Shown here: positions 16,501 through 24,434 of the stretch, piece after piece | Position numbering within the stretch: position 1 is the first letter of the stretch | Layout of the letters: the number at the start of each line of letters is the position of its first letter | DNA from: Bacillota bacterium | GTDB lineage: Bacteria > Bacillota > Clostridia > Christensenellales > Aristaeellaceae | Length of the DNA stretch: 49,120 bases | Direction of reading: 5' to 3' | Assembly: GCA_023402355.1 (NCBI GenBank) | Contig: JAEXCG010000208.1 | Coordinates: 1-49,120 of the forward strand | Made by a program: the position numbers and the translations under genes | The notes under the pieces: model-generated | Told to the model about the DNA's origin: nothing | The model's database searches: none | Seen by the model: only the letters and a program-made list of their open reading frames with translations

Positions 16501-16588
16501 GCGAAAAATATCAGGAAATTTTTGTTTTTCCGATTAACAATAAGCAAACATATGTTCTTTTTTCTCTGTATAGCTCTTGCGCGCCGTC

Positions 16589-16619
16589 AAAAAAGCAAAG
16601 CGGCGCGTGGCCGCTTTGC
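16589..16619 (-). terminator. Terminator of glgP
   Basis: On the minus strand a 9-bp stem (GCAAAGCGG with CCGCTTTGC; plus 16595-16603 and 16611-16619) is followed by six T (16594-16589), 11 bp after the glgP stop. Confidence 0.85.
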
Positions 16620-16629
16620 CGGATAGGGC

Positions 16630-19089
16630 TTACTGCTTTTTGAGCGCTTTCAGGTGCCAGATCTTGCTGTTGTACTCCTCGATCGTGCGGTCGGAGGAGA
16701 ACACGCCCGAGCAGGCGGTGTTCGTGATCGCCATGCGCAGCCACTTCTCGCGGTTGAGATAGTCGTCGTTCAGGCGGCGCTGGGCCATGGAGTAGGAGCC
16801 GAAGTCCTTGAGCACCAGATAGGGATCGGCCATGTTGCCGTACTCGCCGAACAGCAGCGCGTGGTAGAGGTCCTGGAAGACGATCGGGTTTTCAGGCGTC
16901 AGCGAGCCGTCGATCATCATCGTCAGGGCCTTGCGAATCTCCTGATTCGTCTCGAAGATCAGCGCGGAGTTGTAGGTGCCCGCCGCGTACAGCGCCTCGA
17001 CCTCGTGCGCGCGCATGCCGAAAATGTAGATGTTGTCGATGCCCACCTCGTCGTGGATTTCGACGTTGGCGCCGTCCATCGTGCCGATGGTCACCGCGCC
17101 GTTCATCATGAACTTCATGTTGCCCGTGCCGGAGGCTTCCTTGCTCGCCGTGGAGAGCTGCTCGGAGACCTCGGCCGCCGGCATCAGCATTTCTGCGGTG
17201 GACACGTCGTAGTTCTCGAGGAAGACCACCTTGATCATCCTGCTTGCGCGCGGGTGGCGGTCGATCAACTGCGCCACGACGTTGATAAAGCGGATGATCT
17301 GCTTTGCGCGCGCGTAGCCCGGCGCCGCCTTGGCGCCGAAGATGAACGTGCGCGGGGCGATTTCGTAGCTCGGGTCCGCGTCGATGCGGTTGTACAGCAC
17401 CAGGATGTGAAGCGCGTTGAGGAGCTGGCGCTTGTACTCGTGCAGGCGCTTGACCTGCACGTCGAACATCGTCGCCGGGTCGATCTTCACGCCCTGCTTG
17501 CGCTCCAGCCATTCGGAGAAGCGCACCTTGTTTTCGTACTTGACCTTTTCAAAGGCGTCGCGGAAGGCCGCGTCGTCCCGCAGGGGCAGCGCGTTCCGAA
17601 GCTCGGAGATGTCATGCCGCCATCCCGTCCCGATGCTCTCGTCCAGCAGGCTCGAAAGCCCGGGGTTCGCGAGCATCAGCCAGCGGCGCGGGGTGATGCC
17701 GTTGGTGATGGCGGAAAACTTTTCGGGCATGACCGTGTAGTAGTCGTGGAACGTCTGCTTTTTGAGGATCTCGCCGTGGAGCTGCGACACGCCGTTGACG
17801 CTGTGGCTGTACGCGATGCACAGGTTGGCCATGTGCACCTGATCGTATGCCAGGATCGCCATGCCGCCGATCCGGTCCCACTCGCCCGGGAAGCGCTCGA
17901 ACAGGCGGGCGCAAAGGCGGCGGTTGAGCTCCTGCAGGATGGCGTAGATGCGCGGCAGCACGTCGCGCATCATGCTCTCGGGCCAGCGCTCCAACGCCTC
18001 GGGCATGATGGTGTGGTTCGTGTAGGCGACGGAGCGAATCGTCAGGTCCTCCGCCTGCTCCCAGGAGAGGCCCTCCTCGTCCACGAGGATGCGCATGAGC
18101 TCGGGAATCACGAGGCCCGGATGCGTGTCGTTGATGTGGAAGGCGACCTTGTCCGGAAGCTGCGAGAGATCCGGGCCGTAGGTGCGCTTGTAATCCTTGA
18201 TCGCGTATTGCAGCGTCGCGCTGGTGAAGAAGTAGTGCTGCTTGAGGCGCAGCATCTTGCCCTCGTAGTGCTTGTCTTCCGGGTAGAGCACCTTGGAGAT
18301 GACCTCCGCGAGCTCGCGCTCCTCCGCCGCGCGCGCGAAATCGCCGCGGCTGAAGGAGGCCAGGTCGATGCGCTGCGGCGAGCGGGCGCTCCACATGCGC
18401 AGGCAGTCCACCACGTCGGAATCGTACCCGACGACCGGCATGTCGTACGGCACGGCGATGACGGTCTTGTAGTCCTTCAGCGTGGCGCGCAGTTGGCCGT
18501 TTACCCATTCCTCCTCGACCGTGCCGCCGAAGTGGATTTCCACCGCGTCCTCGAGGGCGGGAATCTCCCAGGAGTTGCCGTACTCGAGCCAACTGTCCGG
18601 CAGCTCGACCTGCTGGCCGTCGACGATGCGCTGGCGAAACAGGCCGTACTCGTAGCGAATGGAGCAGCCCATCGCGGGCAGGTCCAGCGTCGCCAGGGAA
18701 TCCATAAAACAGGCGGCGAGGCGGCCCAGGCCGCCGTTGCCCAGCGCGGGCTCCGGCTCCTCCCGCAGCACGTCCTCCATCTTGATGCCCAGGTCCTTAA
18801 AGGCGGCCTTGTAGTCCTCCGTCGCGCAGAGGTTGAGCATGTTGTTGTGCAGCCAGCGCCCCGTCAGAAACTCGATGGACAGGTAGTACAGGCGCTTCGC
18901 CTTTTCGTTCTTGCGCTCTTCCTTTTCAAAGCGCCACTTCTGCATGATCTGATCGCGGACGGTCGAAGCGACCGCCTTGTAAATCTGCTTGGGCGTCGCC
19001 TCATCCAGCGAGCAGCCGTCGTAGCGCTGCAGCTTGCCCAGGATGGAGGTCTTGATCGATTCCCTATTATACTCCGGCATGAGCGGCAT
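16630..19089 (-). CDS. glgP: Glycogen/maltodextrin phosphorylase
   Basis: GlgP releases glucose-1-phosphate from alpha-1,4-glucans using inorganic phosphate and pyridoxal phosphate. The product is 819 aa, the family size. The PLP site EASGTGNMKFMMNGA is present with the Schiff-base lysine at about residue 659. Other conserved segments include EPALGNGGLGRLAACF, KVAFHINDTHP, NGITPRRWL and VKRLHEYKRQLLN. The ATG at 19089 is chosen because AGGAGG is eight bases upstream; the longer frame to 19278 covers the structured leader and has low-complexity Arg-rich sequence. No other glycogen gene is adjacent, and the message has a leader of about 190 nt. It may feed the glycolytic pfkA in the window. Confidence 0.95.
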   Translation of the reverse strand: MPLMPEYNRESIKTSILGKLQRYDGCSLDEATPKQIYKAVASTVRDQIMQKWRFEKEERKNEKAKRLYYLSIEFLTGRWLHNNMLNLCATEDYKAAFKDLGIKMEDVLREEPEPALGNGGLGRLAACFMDSLATLDLPAMGCSIRYEYGLFRQRIVDGQQVELPDSWLEYGNSWEIPALEDAVEIHFGGTVEEEWVNGQLRATLKDYKTVIAVPYDMPVVGYDSDVVDCLRMWSARSPQRIDLASFSRGDFARAAEERELAEVISKVLYPEDKHYEGKMLRLKQHYFFTSATLQYAIKDYKRTYGPDLSQLPDKVAFHINDTHPGLVIPELMRILVDEEGLSWEQAEDLTIRSVAYTNHTIMPEALERWPESMMRDVLPRIYAILQELNRRLCARLFERFPGEWDRIGGMAILAYDQVHMANLCIAYSHSVNGVSQLHGEILKKQTFHDYYTVMPEKFSAITNGITPRRWLMLANPGLSSLLDESIGTGWRHDISELRNALPLRDDAAFRDAFEKVKYENKVRFSEWLERKQGVKIDPATMFDVQVKRLHEYKRQLLNALHILVLYNRIDADPSYEIAPRTFIFGAKAAPGYARAKQIIRFINVVAQLIDRHPRASRMIKVVFLENYDVSTAEMLMPAAEVSEQLSTASKEASGTGNMKFMMNGAVTIGTMDGANVEIHDEVGIDNIYIFGMRAHEVEALYAAGTYNSALIFETNQEIRKALTMMIDGSLTPENPIVFQDLYHALLFGEYGNMADPYLVLKDFGSYSMAQRRLNDDYLNREKWLRMAITNTACSGVFSSDRTIEEYNSKIWHLKALKKQ

Positions 19090-19111
19090 GTATGGTTCCT
19101 CCTCTTTCTGA

Positions 19112-19223
19112 CCGGCGGTGAACGCCGGGATACGGCCCGGGCAGGTTCGCTTTCGCGCCTGTGCTCCGGGCCGGAACTTGTGCGGCGCGGACGTACGCGC
19201 CGGGCGGACGGCTCCCGTCCGCC
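19112..19223 (-). other. Highly structured 5' leader of glgP
   Basis: Three GC-rich inverted repeats lie between the promoter and the ribosome binding site: CCGGCG/CGCCGG (19112-19117 with 19123-19128), CGGCCCGG/CCGGGCCG (19133-19140 with 19166-19173, extended by CAGG/CCTG) and GGCGGACGG/CCGTCCGCC (19203-19211 with 19215-19223). I do not recognise a known riboswitch. Confidence 0.55.
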
Positions 19224-19292
19224 GGAATGCCCGGCACGCCATTGTCCGGGTTTTGAACGTTCCGCGGCCGGAACGCAATTTACGTACGTTCT

Positions 19293-19321
19293 ATCATACC
19301 ACAATCCACCAATTCAAGCAA
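19293..19321 (-). promoter_or_regulatory. Promoter of glgP
   Basis: On the minus strand TTGCTT (19321-19316), a 17-bp spacer and TATGAT (19298-19293) stand about 200 bp before the start codon. Confidence 0.75.
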
Positions 19322-19357
19322 TAATATAACCAAATCTTTTCGTCCTATTCCGACCCA

Positions 19358-19373
19358 TGTTTCACGTGAAACA
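19358..19373. promoter_or_regulatory. parS site 1 (ParB/Spo0J binding palindrome)
   Basis: TGTTTCACGTGAAACA is a perfect 16-bp palindrome and matches the bacterial parS consensus TGTTNCACGTGAAACA exactly. ParB binds here, spreads and loads SMC, organising the origin region. Confidence 0.93.
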
Positions 19374-19452
19374 ACGCGCTCGTCAGGCCGGAATCGCATC
19401 TCCCCCGTTTAGCCATCCTATGCTCCGGCGCGGCAATCGGGGAATGCGGCAT

Positions 19453-19468
19453 TGTTTCACGTGAAACA
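19453..19468. promoter_or_regulatory. parS site 2
   Basis: An identical 16-bp palindrome starts 95 bp after the start of site 1. Confidence 0.93.
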
Positions 19469-19481
19469 TCCGCATTCGGCC

Positions 19482-19510
19482 TTGCAATGTTTCACGTGAA
19501 ACAATACAAT
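19482..19510 (+). promoter_or_regulatory. Likely addA promoter with parS as its spacer
   Basis: TTGCAA (19482-19487) and TACAAT (19505-19510) are separated by exactly 17 bp, and those 17 bp are parS site 3 plus one A. The start of addA is 30 bp downstream of the -10, with GGAGGG at 19528-19533. Confidence 0.7.
19488..19503. promoter_or_regulatory. parS site 3
   Basis: This third identical palindrome starts 35 bp after the start of site 2 and lies between the -35 and -10 of the probable addA promoter. Confidence 0.93.
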
Positions 19511-19539
19511 ACGTACATCGGATTTACGGAGGGATCGCC

Positions 19540-22500
19540 ATGTGGACGAAGGAACAGCAAAGCGCCATCGACGCGCGCGGCAGCAGCCTGCTGGTCGCCG
19601 CCGCCGCCGGCTCCGGCAAGACCGCCGTGCTGGTGGAGCGCATCCTCGCGCTCTGCCGGGAGGGCGCTTCCATCGACCGCATGCTGATCGTCACGTTCAC
19701 AAACGCCGCGGCCGCGGAAATGCGCGTGCGCATCCTCGCTGCGTTTTCTGCCGCGGCGGACGCGGGCGACGAAGCGCTCGGCGCGCAGGCGGCGCTCGTG
19801 GAGCGCGCGGACATCTGCACGCTCCACAAGTTCTGCATGACGGTCCTGCGCGCGCACTTTCAGGCGGCCGGCGTGGACCCCTCCTTTCGCCTCGGGGACG
19901 AGAGCACGGTGCAGCCCCTGCGCGAGGCCGCGCTCGCGGACGCCATCGACGCCTGCTATGAAAGCGGCGACGAGAACTTCCTCGCCCTCTCCGCCCGCAT
20001 GACGGACGAGGAGATCGCTGCCGCTGCAGATACGCTGTACGACTTTCTGCTCTCGCGCAGCGATCCCTGGACCTGGCTAGACCGCGCCGTCGAAGGCAGC
20101 CGCATGAACGCGGAGGAGGTGGAGCGCTCCCCCGCCGCCGCCGTGCTGCTGGACGAAGCGCTGGCGCAGCTCGCGCAGTGCGAGCGCCTTCTGCTTGCGG
20201 AGCGCGAGGCCACGACGGGCTCGCCCGCGCATGAGGCAGTGGCGGAGCAGGACGCGCAGGTCGTAGGGCGGCTTCTGGCCGCCGGCGAAAAAGGCTACGG
20301 CGCCCTGCAAAGCGCTCATTTAGCCGTCGCCTTCGCGCGCCTTCCCGTGGGCAAGGCCGCAAAAGCGCTGGACGAAGACGCGCTTTGTGCCTTTCGAGAA
20401 GCGCGGGACGCGCTCAAGGAAATCGTGCAGAAAAAGCTTGCGAAACTGCTGGAATCTTCACCCGAGGACGCGGCGCAGGACATGGCATGCATGGCGCCGG
20501 CGCTGTGCGGCCTGCGCACGCTGGTAAAGACCTATCACGCGCTCTTTGCGGCGGCAAAGGCCGAACGAAATGTACTGGACTTTCACGATCTGGAGCACAA
20601 GGCGCTGCTCGCGCTCTCGGACGACGCGGTCGCGCAGTCCCTGCGGGCGCATTACGACGCCATCTTCGTGGACGAGTATCAAGACTCCAGCGCCATTCAG
20701 GAGGCGCTGCTCGCGCGCATCGCGCGCGCGGACAACCTCTTTTTCGTCGGCGACGTGAAGCAGAGCATCTACCGCTTTCGACAGGCCGATCCCGGATTGT
20801 TCCTGCAAAAGTACGCGCGCTTCTCCGACGCGGAGGGCGCGATAGAGCGGCGGATCGACCTCAACCGAAATTTCAGGTCGCGCAAAAACGTCCTTGAGGC
20901 GATCAACTCCGTCTTTTCGTATTGCATGCGCGCGGACGTCACCGAGATCGAATATGACGAAAAGGCCCGTCTCTACCCCGGCCTTTCCCATCCCGACAGC
21001 GACCCGCCGGTCGAACTGCACCTCATCACGGAAGAGGACGCAGAGGAAGCGGACGAGCCTGAGGACGACGGCCCGGACGAGGACGCGCCGATCGAGGGCA
21101 TCGAGCAGGAGGCCTCCCTCGCCTGCGCGCGCATCAAATCCCTGTTGGGGACCCCGCTTTGGGATGAAAAGCAGCGTTCCTTTCGGCCCGTTACGTACCG
21201 CGACATCGCGATTCTCCTGCGTTCCGCCCGTCAAAGCGCCCCAAAGGTCGCGCGCCTGCTGCTCTCGCAGGGAATTCCCGCGTTCTGCGACGCGGGCGAG
21301 GGGTATTTCGACATGCCGGAGGTTCGCATGATGCTCGACCTGCTGCGCGTCATCGACAATGCCGCGCAGGACGAGCCGCTGCTGGCCGTCCTGCGCGGCC
21401 CCGCGGTGCGGCTGACGGACGAGGAACTGGCCGAGGTGCGCATCGCCCAGCCGGAGGGCAGCTACGCCGACGCCGCGCGCAGTTACGCTGGGCAGGAAAA
21501 CGCGCTCGGCCGGCGGCTTAGTGCGTTCTACAAATCGCTTGCGGGGTGGCGCATGCGCGCGCGCTACCAGCCGCTTTCCCGCCTGATGCTCGGCCTCATG
21601 GACGAAACGGGGCTGTACGCGCGGGCCGGCGCGCTGCCCGGCGGCGCGGGGCGGCAGGCCAACCTGCGCCTGCTCGTGCTGCGCGCGGAGGAATACGAAG
21701 CCTCACAGGGCGGCGGGCTGTACGGCTTTTTGCGCCTTGCGGAGCACCTCCGGCGCAGCGAGGACAGTCGAACCGCCAAGACGCTCGGCGAGGGCGAGGA
21801 CGTAGTGCGCATCCTGTCCATGCACAAGAGCAAGGGGCTCGAGTACCCCATCGTCATCGCGCTCGGCCTGGGCAAGCGCTTCAACGCGCGCAGCCTGAAC
21901 GAACGCATGCTGCTCCACCCGGAGCTGGGCATCGGCGTCAAGTGCATCGACCCCGAGCTGCGCGTCGTGCGTTCCACGCTCGTGCAGGCCGCCATCCGAC
22001 TGCGGATGCAGCGGGAGTCGCTGGCCGAGGAGACGCGCATTCTGTACGTCGCCATGACGCGCGCGCGCGACCGCCTGATCCTCGTCGGCCGGGCCAAGAA
22101 CGCGCAGAAGCGCTATACGCGGTGGGCGCAGCCTATGGACGCGCTCTCCGTGCGCGCCATCGCCACGCCGCTGGACATGCTGATGCCCCCGCTGGTGCAC
22201 GCGGGGGCGGAGCTCCGGCCCTCGCAAACGCTTGAAACGGGCGAGGCCGCCTGGCTGCTTTCCATCCACCGCGCGCCGCCCGCGCTGGAGACCACGGGCG
22301 ACAGCGCCGTTAAGCTCCGCGAATCCCTGTTTAAACTGGAAGAGGCGGGCGTTTCCCCCGGCCCGGTCGCCCGGGCGCTCATCTGGCGGCCAGAGCCGGA
22401 CGATTTGGAGGCGCCGCCCGCGAAGACGAGCGTTTCCGCGCTCGTGCAGGGCCAGCGCGCGAAAGAAGAACTGCCTGAAATCGTCAGAAGGCCGCTCTAC

Positions 22501-23010
22501 ATGGAGCAGCGCGCGCTCAGCGGCGCGCAGCGAGGGACGCTCTTTCATGCCGCCCTGCGCGCCATGGATCTTTCGCGCATCCGGTCCGCAGATGCTCCGC
22601 TCGAGATCAGGCGCACGCTGGACGCGCTGTGCGCGGAGGGCGTCTTCACGCCCGAAGAGCGCAGGGTTCTCCGCGAGACCGATATATTTACATTTTTTTC
22701 TAGTTCCGTGGGACAACGCCTGCTGCTCTCCCCGCGCGTCGAGCGCGAATGGCCCTTCAACTGGCGCAGGACGGACGATCAGGGTCGCGTCTCGCTCGTG
22801 CAGGGCGTCATCGACTGCTGCTTCATCGAAAACGGCGGCTGGGTGCTGCTGGACTACAAGACGGACAGCGCAAAGGACGCGGCGCAGGTGCTTTCCCGCT
22901 ACCGGCCGCAGATCGAGCTGTACGCCCGGGCGCTCGCCGAAATTACCGGCATTCCGGTGAAAGAGCGGGTGCTCTACCTGACGCAAAAAGGGAAGGCGTA
23001 TGTCTGTTAA
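19540..23010 (+). CDS. addA: ATP-dependent helicase/nuclease subunit A (AddA)
   Basis: AddA is the 3'-5' helicase and nuclease subunit of AddAB, which processes double-strand breaks for recombination. The 1156-aa protein shows UvrD-type motifs: Walker A VAAAAGSGKTAVLVERI, split by description; TFTNAAAAEMR; FVDEYQDSS; VGDVKQSIYRFR; HKSKGLEYPIV and YVAMTRARDRL. A RecB-type nuclease motif follows, with VQGVID near 1087 and LLDYKTD near 1105. Length is slightly below that of the Bacillus protein. addB, usually just upstream, is absent: the upstream 450 bp hold parS sites and the divergent glgP. A PHP-type gene follows 89 bp later. Confidence 0.93.
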   Translation: MWTKEQQSAIDARGSSLLVAAAAGSGKTAVLVERILALCREGASIDRMLIVTFTNAAAAEMRVRILAAFSAAADAGDEALGAQAALVERADICTLHKFCMTVLRAHFQAAGVDPSFRLGDESTVQPLREAALADAIDACYESGDENFLALSARMTDEEIAAAADTLYDFLLSRSDPWTWLDRAVEGSRMNAEEVERSPAAAVLLDEALAQLAQCERLLLAEREATTGSPAHEAVAEQDAQVVGRLLAAGEKGYGALQSAHLAVAFARLPVGKAAKALDEDALCAFREARDALKEIVQKKLAKLLESSPEDAAQDMACMAPALCGLRTLVKTYHALFAAAKAERNVLDFHDLEHKALLALSDDAVAQSLRAHYDAIFVDEYQDSSAIQEALLARIARADNLFFVGDVKQSIYRFRQADPGLFLQKYARFSDAEGAIERRIDLNRNFRSRKNVLEAINSVFSYCMRADVTEIEYDEKARLYPGLSHPDSDPPVELHLITEEDAEEADEPEDDGPDEDAPIEGIEQEASLACARIKSLLGTPLWDEKQRSFRPVTYRDIAILLRSARQSAPKVARLLLSQGIPAFCDAGEGYFDMPEVRMMLDLLRVIDNAAQDEPLLAVLRGPAVRLTDEELAEVRIAQPEGSYADAARSYAGQENALGRRLSAFYKSLAGWRMRARYQPLSRLMLGLMDETGLYARAGALPGGAGRQANLRLLVLRAEEYEASQGGGLYGFLRLAEHLRRSEDSRTAKTLGEGEDVVRILSMHKSKGLEYPIVIALGLGKRFNARSLNERMLLHPELGIGVKCIDPELRVVRSTLVQAAIRLRMQRESLAEETRILYVAMTRARDRLILVGRAKNAQKRYTRWAQPMDALSVRAIATPLDMLMPPLVHAGAELRPSQTLETGEAAWLLSIHRAPPALETTGDSAVKLRESLFKLEEAGVSPGPVARALIWRPEPDDLEAPPAKTSVSALVQGQRAKEELPEIVRRPLYMEQRALSGAQRGTLFHAALRAMDLSRIRSADAPLEIRRTLDALCAEGVFTPEERRVLRETDIFTFFSSSVGQRLLLSPRVEREWPFNWRRTDDQGRVSLVQGVIDCCFIENGGWVLLDYKTDSAKDAAQVLSRYRPQIELYARALAEITGIPVKERVLYLTQKGKAYVC

Positions 23011-23099
23011 GCGCCAGCTGTGCGGAGGATTTGCCCCTTAAACGTCGAATTGATGATGCAAACCCCTATAAACGAACCACGACGGAGGAGGAAGACTCG

Positions 23100-23903
23100 A
23101 TGTCCTGGGCAGACTATCACGTACACAGCGAGCACTCGCCGGACAGCACGGCGGAGCTCGAACTCATCTGCGACGCGGCGCTCGCGAAGGACATGCGCGA
23201 GTTTTGTGTGACCGACCATATCGACCCCGGCCACCCCACCTGCGACCAGCCGCCCGTCTTCGACGCCTGGCTCGCGGACATCGCGCGCTGCCGGGCGGAA
23301 TACCCCGGCCTCGTCATCCGCACGGGCCTGGAAATCGGCGACAGCGCCGCCCGGCGCGAGGACATCCTTCGCATGATCGATCCCCTGCCGCTCGACTTCC
23401 GCCTCCTTTCCCTCCACCTCGTGGACGGGATAGACCCCTACGAAAGCGCCTTTTTCGAGGGGCGCACGCAGGAGGAGGCCTATCGGCGCTACGTAGAGGT
23501 AAAGCTGGAGAGCGTGCTCCACTTCGGGGATTACGACGCCGTCGCGCACCTGGGCTATTGCGGCAAGTTCGCGCCCTATCCCCCGGCCGTCCGCGCCCTG
23601 CGCTGGCGGCACGCGCCGGACCACATCGACATGCTGCTGCGCTTCCTGGCGCAAAACGGCAAAGCGCTGGAGATCAACACCTCCGGGCTCAAGCAGACCG
23701 ATTCGCCCATCCCCGGGTGGGACATCCTGCGCCGCTTTGCGGAGCTGGGCGGGGAGTTCGTGACGCTGGGCTCGGACGCGCACGCCCCGGAATACCTGGC
23801 CTATCGCTTCGACGACGCCCGCCGCATCGCCGTCTCCGCCGGGCTCAAGTGGGGCGTCACCTTCAAAAATCGCAAGCCGACCCCCTATAAACTGGAGGAA
23901 TGA
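23100..23903 (+). CDS. PHP-domain phosphoesterase (histidinol-phosphatase-like)
   Basis: The ATG at 23100 follows a GGAGGAGG tract and gives the PHP N-terminus (YHVHSEHSPDS), so the longer frame running back into addA is rejected. The 267-aa protein has the metal-binding motifs of the PHP family: HVHSEHS, CVTDHID, TGLEIG, VAHLGYCGKF and GSDAHAPEYLA. This matches the HisK-type histidinol-phosphate phosphatase branch, but no his genes are nearby, so another phosphomonoester is possible. It lies between addA and a small membrane protein in the same orientation. Confidence 0.88.
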   Translation: MSWADYHVHSEHSPDSTAELELICDAALAKDMREFCVTDHIDPGHPTCDQPPVFDAWLADIARCRAEYPGLVIRTGLEIGDSAARREDILRMIDPLPLDFRLLSLHLVDGIDPYESAFFEGRTQEEAYRRYVEVKLESVLHFGDYDAVAHLGYCGKFAPYPPAVRALRWRHAPDHIDMLLRFLAQNGKALEINTSGLKQTDSPIPGWDILRRFAELGGEFVTLGSDAHAPEYLAYRFDDARRIAVSAGLKWGVTFKNRKPTPYKLEE

Positions 23904-23906
23904 TCG

Positions 23907-24206
23907 ATGCGAAACAGCCGCAAGCGTCGTCTTCGCTATACAAACGAGGCCTCCATGCTGTGTCTCTCCCTGCTCAGCGCGGTGTCCGCCCTCATCACCT
24001 GCGTCGCCGCCGTGCGCGGTTACCCGCGCCTGGGCTGGCTCGTGTGCATCACGCTGCTGCTGCTGTTTTTGAGCGCCGTCAATCGTCTGCGCATCCGCGC
24101 GGCGATCAAGACGCTGAAAAACGCGCACGCGGTGCGCAGGGCGTCCCGGCGGGACAGAGGAAAGATCGTTCCATTTCCCGACAAGAAAAGCGGCCGGGAA
24201 GGGTGA
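23907..24206 (+). CDS. Small two-helix membrane protein (99 aa), hypothetical
   Basis: The start is 3 bp after the stop of the PHP gene with GGAGG at 23894-23898 inside its end, so it is probably translationally coupled. After a basic N-terminus there are two hydrophobic helices (about 16-36 and 42-60) and then a strongly basic tail rich in Arg and Lys. I do not recognise a family. It is followed by a terminator. Confidence 0.75.
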   Translation: MRNSRKRRLRYTNEASMLCLSLLSAVSALITCVAAVRGYPRLGWLVCITLLLLFLSAVNRLRIRAAIKTLKNAHAVRRASRRDRGKIVPFPDKKSGREG

Positions 24207-24233
24207 TTTCCCATTCCGCCTCCAGCCGCCTCA

Positions 24234-24273
24234 AAGACCTTTCGCCGCCACGGGTGCGCGAAGGGTCTTTTTT
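24234..24273 (+). terminator. Terminator of the addA-PHP-membrane protein unit
   Basis: A 12-bp stem (24234-24245 with 24258-24269, one G-U) and 12-nt loop are followed by a run of T to 24273. Confidence 0.88.
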
Positions 24274-24369
24274 ACGTTCCAGACGGCCCTTTGCACACAA
24301 TTAGGGTTCCTCCGCCTTGTTTTGAGATATTCTTTGTCCTCCCCATTGCCTTTTCTCCATGATTTTTGC

Positions 24370-24398
24370 TTGACTTGTTCAAAACGAGCCCCTATGAT
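24370..24398 (+). promoter_or_regulatory. Promoter of the first AraC-type regulator
   Basis: TTGACT (24370-24375), a 17-bp spacer and TATGAT (24393-24398) lie 36 bp before the start codon. Confidence 0.8.
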
Positions 24399-24434
24399 TT
24401 AGATGAAATGCGAAAATCAGGACGGAGGCAGGGC

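Noticed and set aside
16654..19329. 891-aa open frame antisense to glgP
   Set aside because: It is a shadow of the GC-rich glgP gene: biased in Val, Leu, Arg, His and Asp, with no domain and no ribosome binding site.
24366..24434. Upstream extension of the first AraC-type regulator
   Set aside because: The extension overlaps the promoter at 24370-24398, and the ATG at 24435 has a good ribosome binding site.
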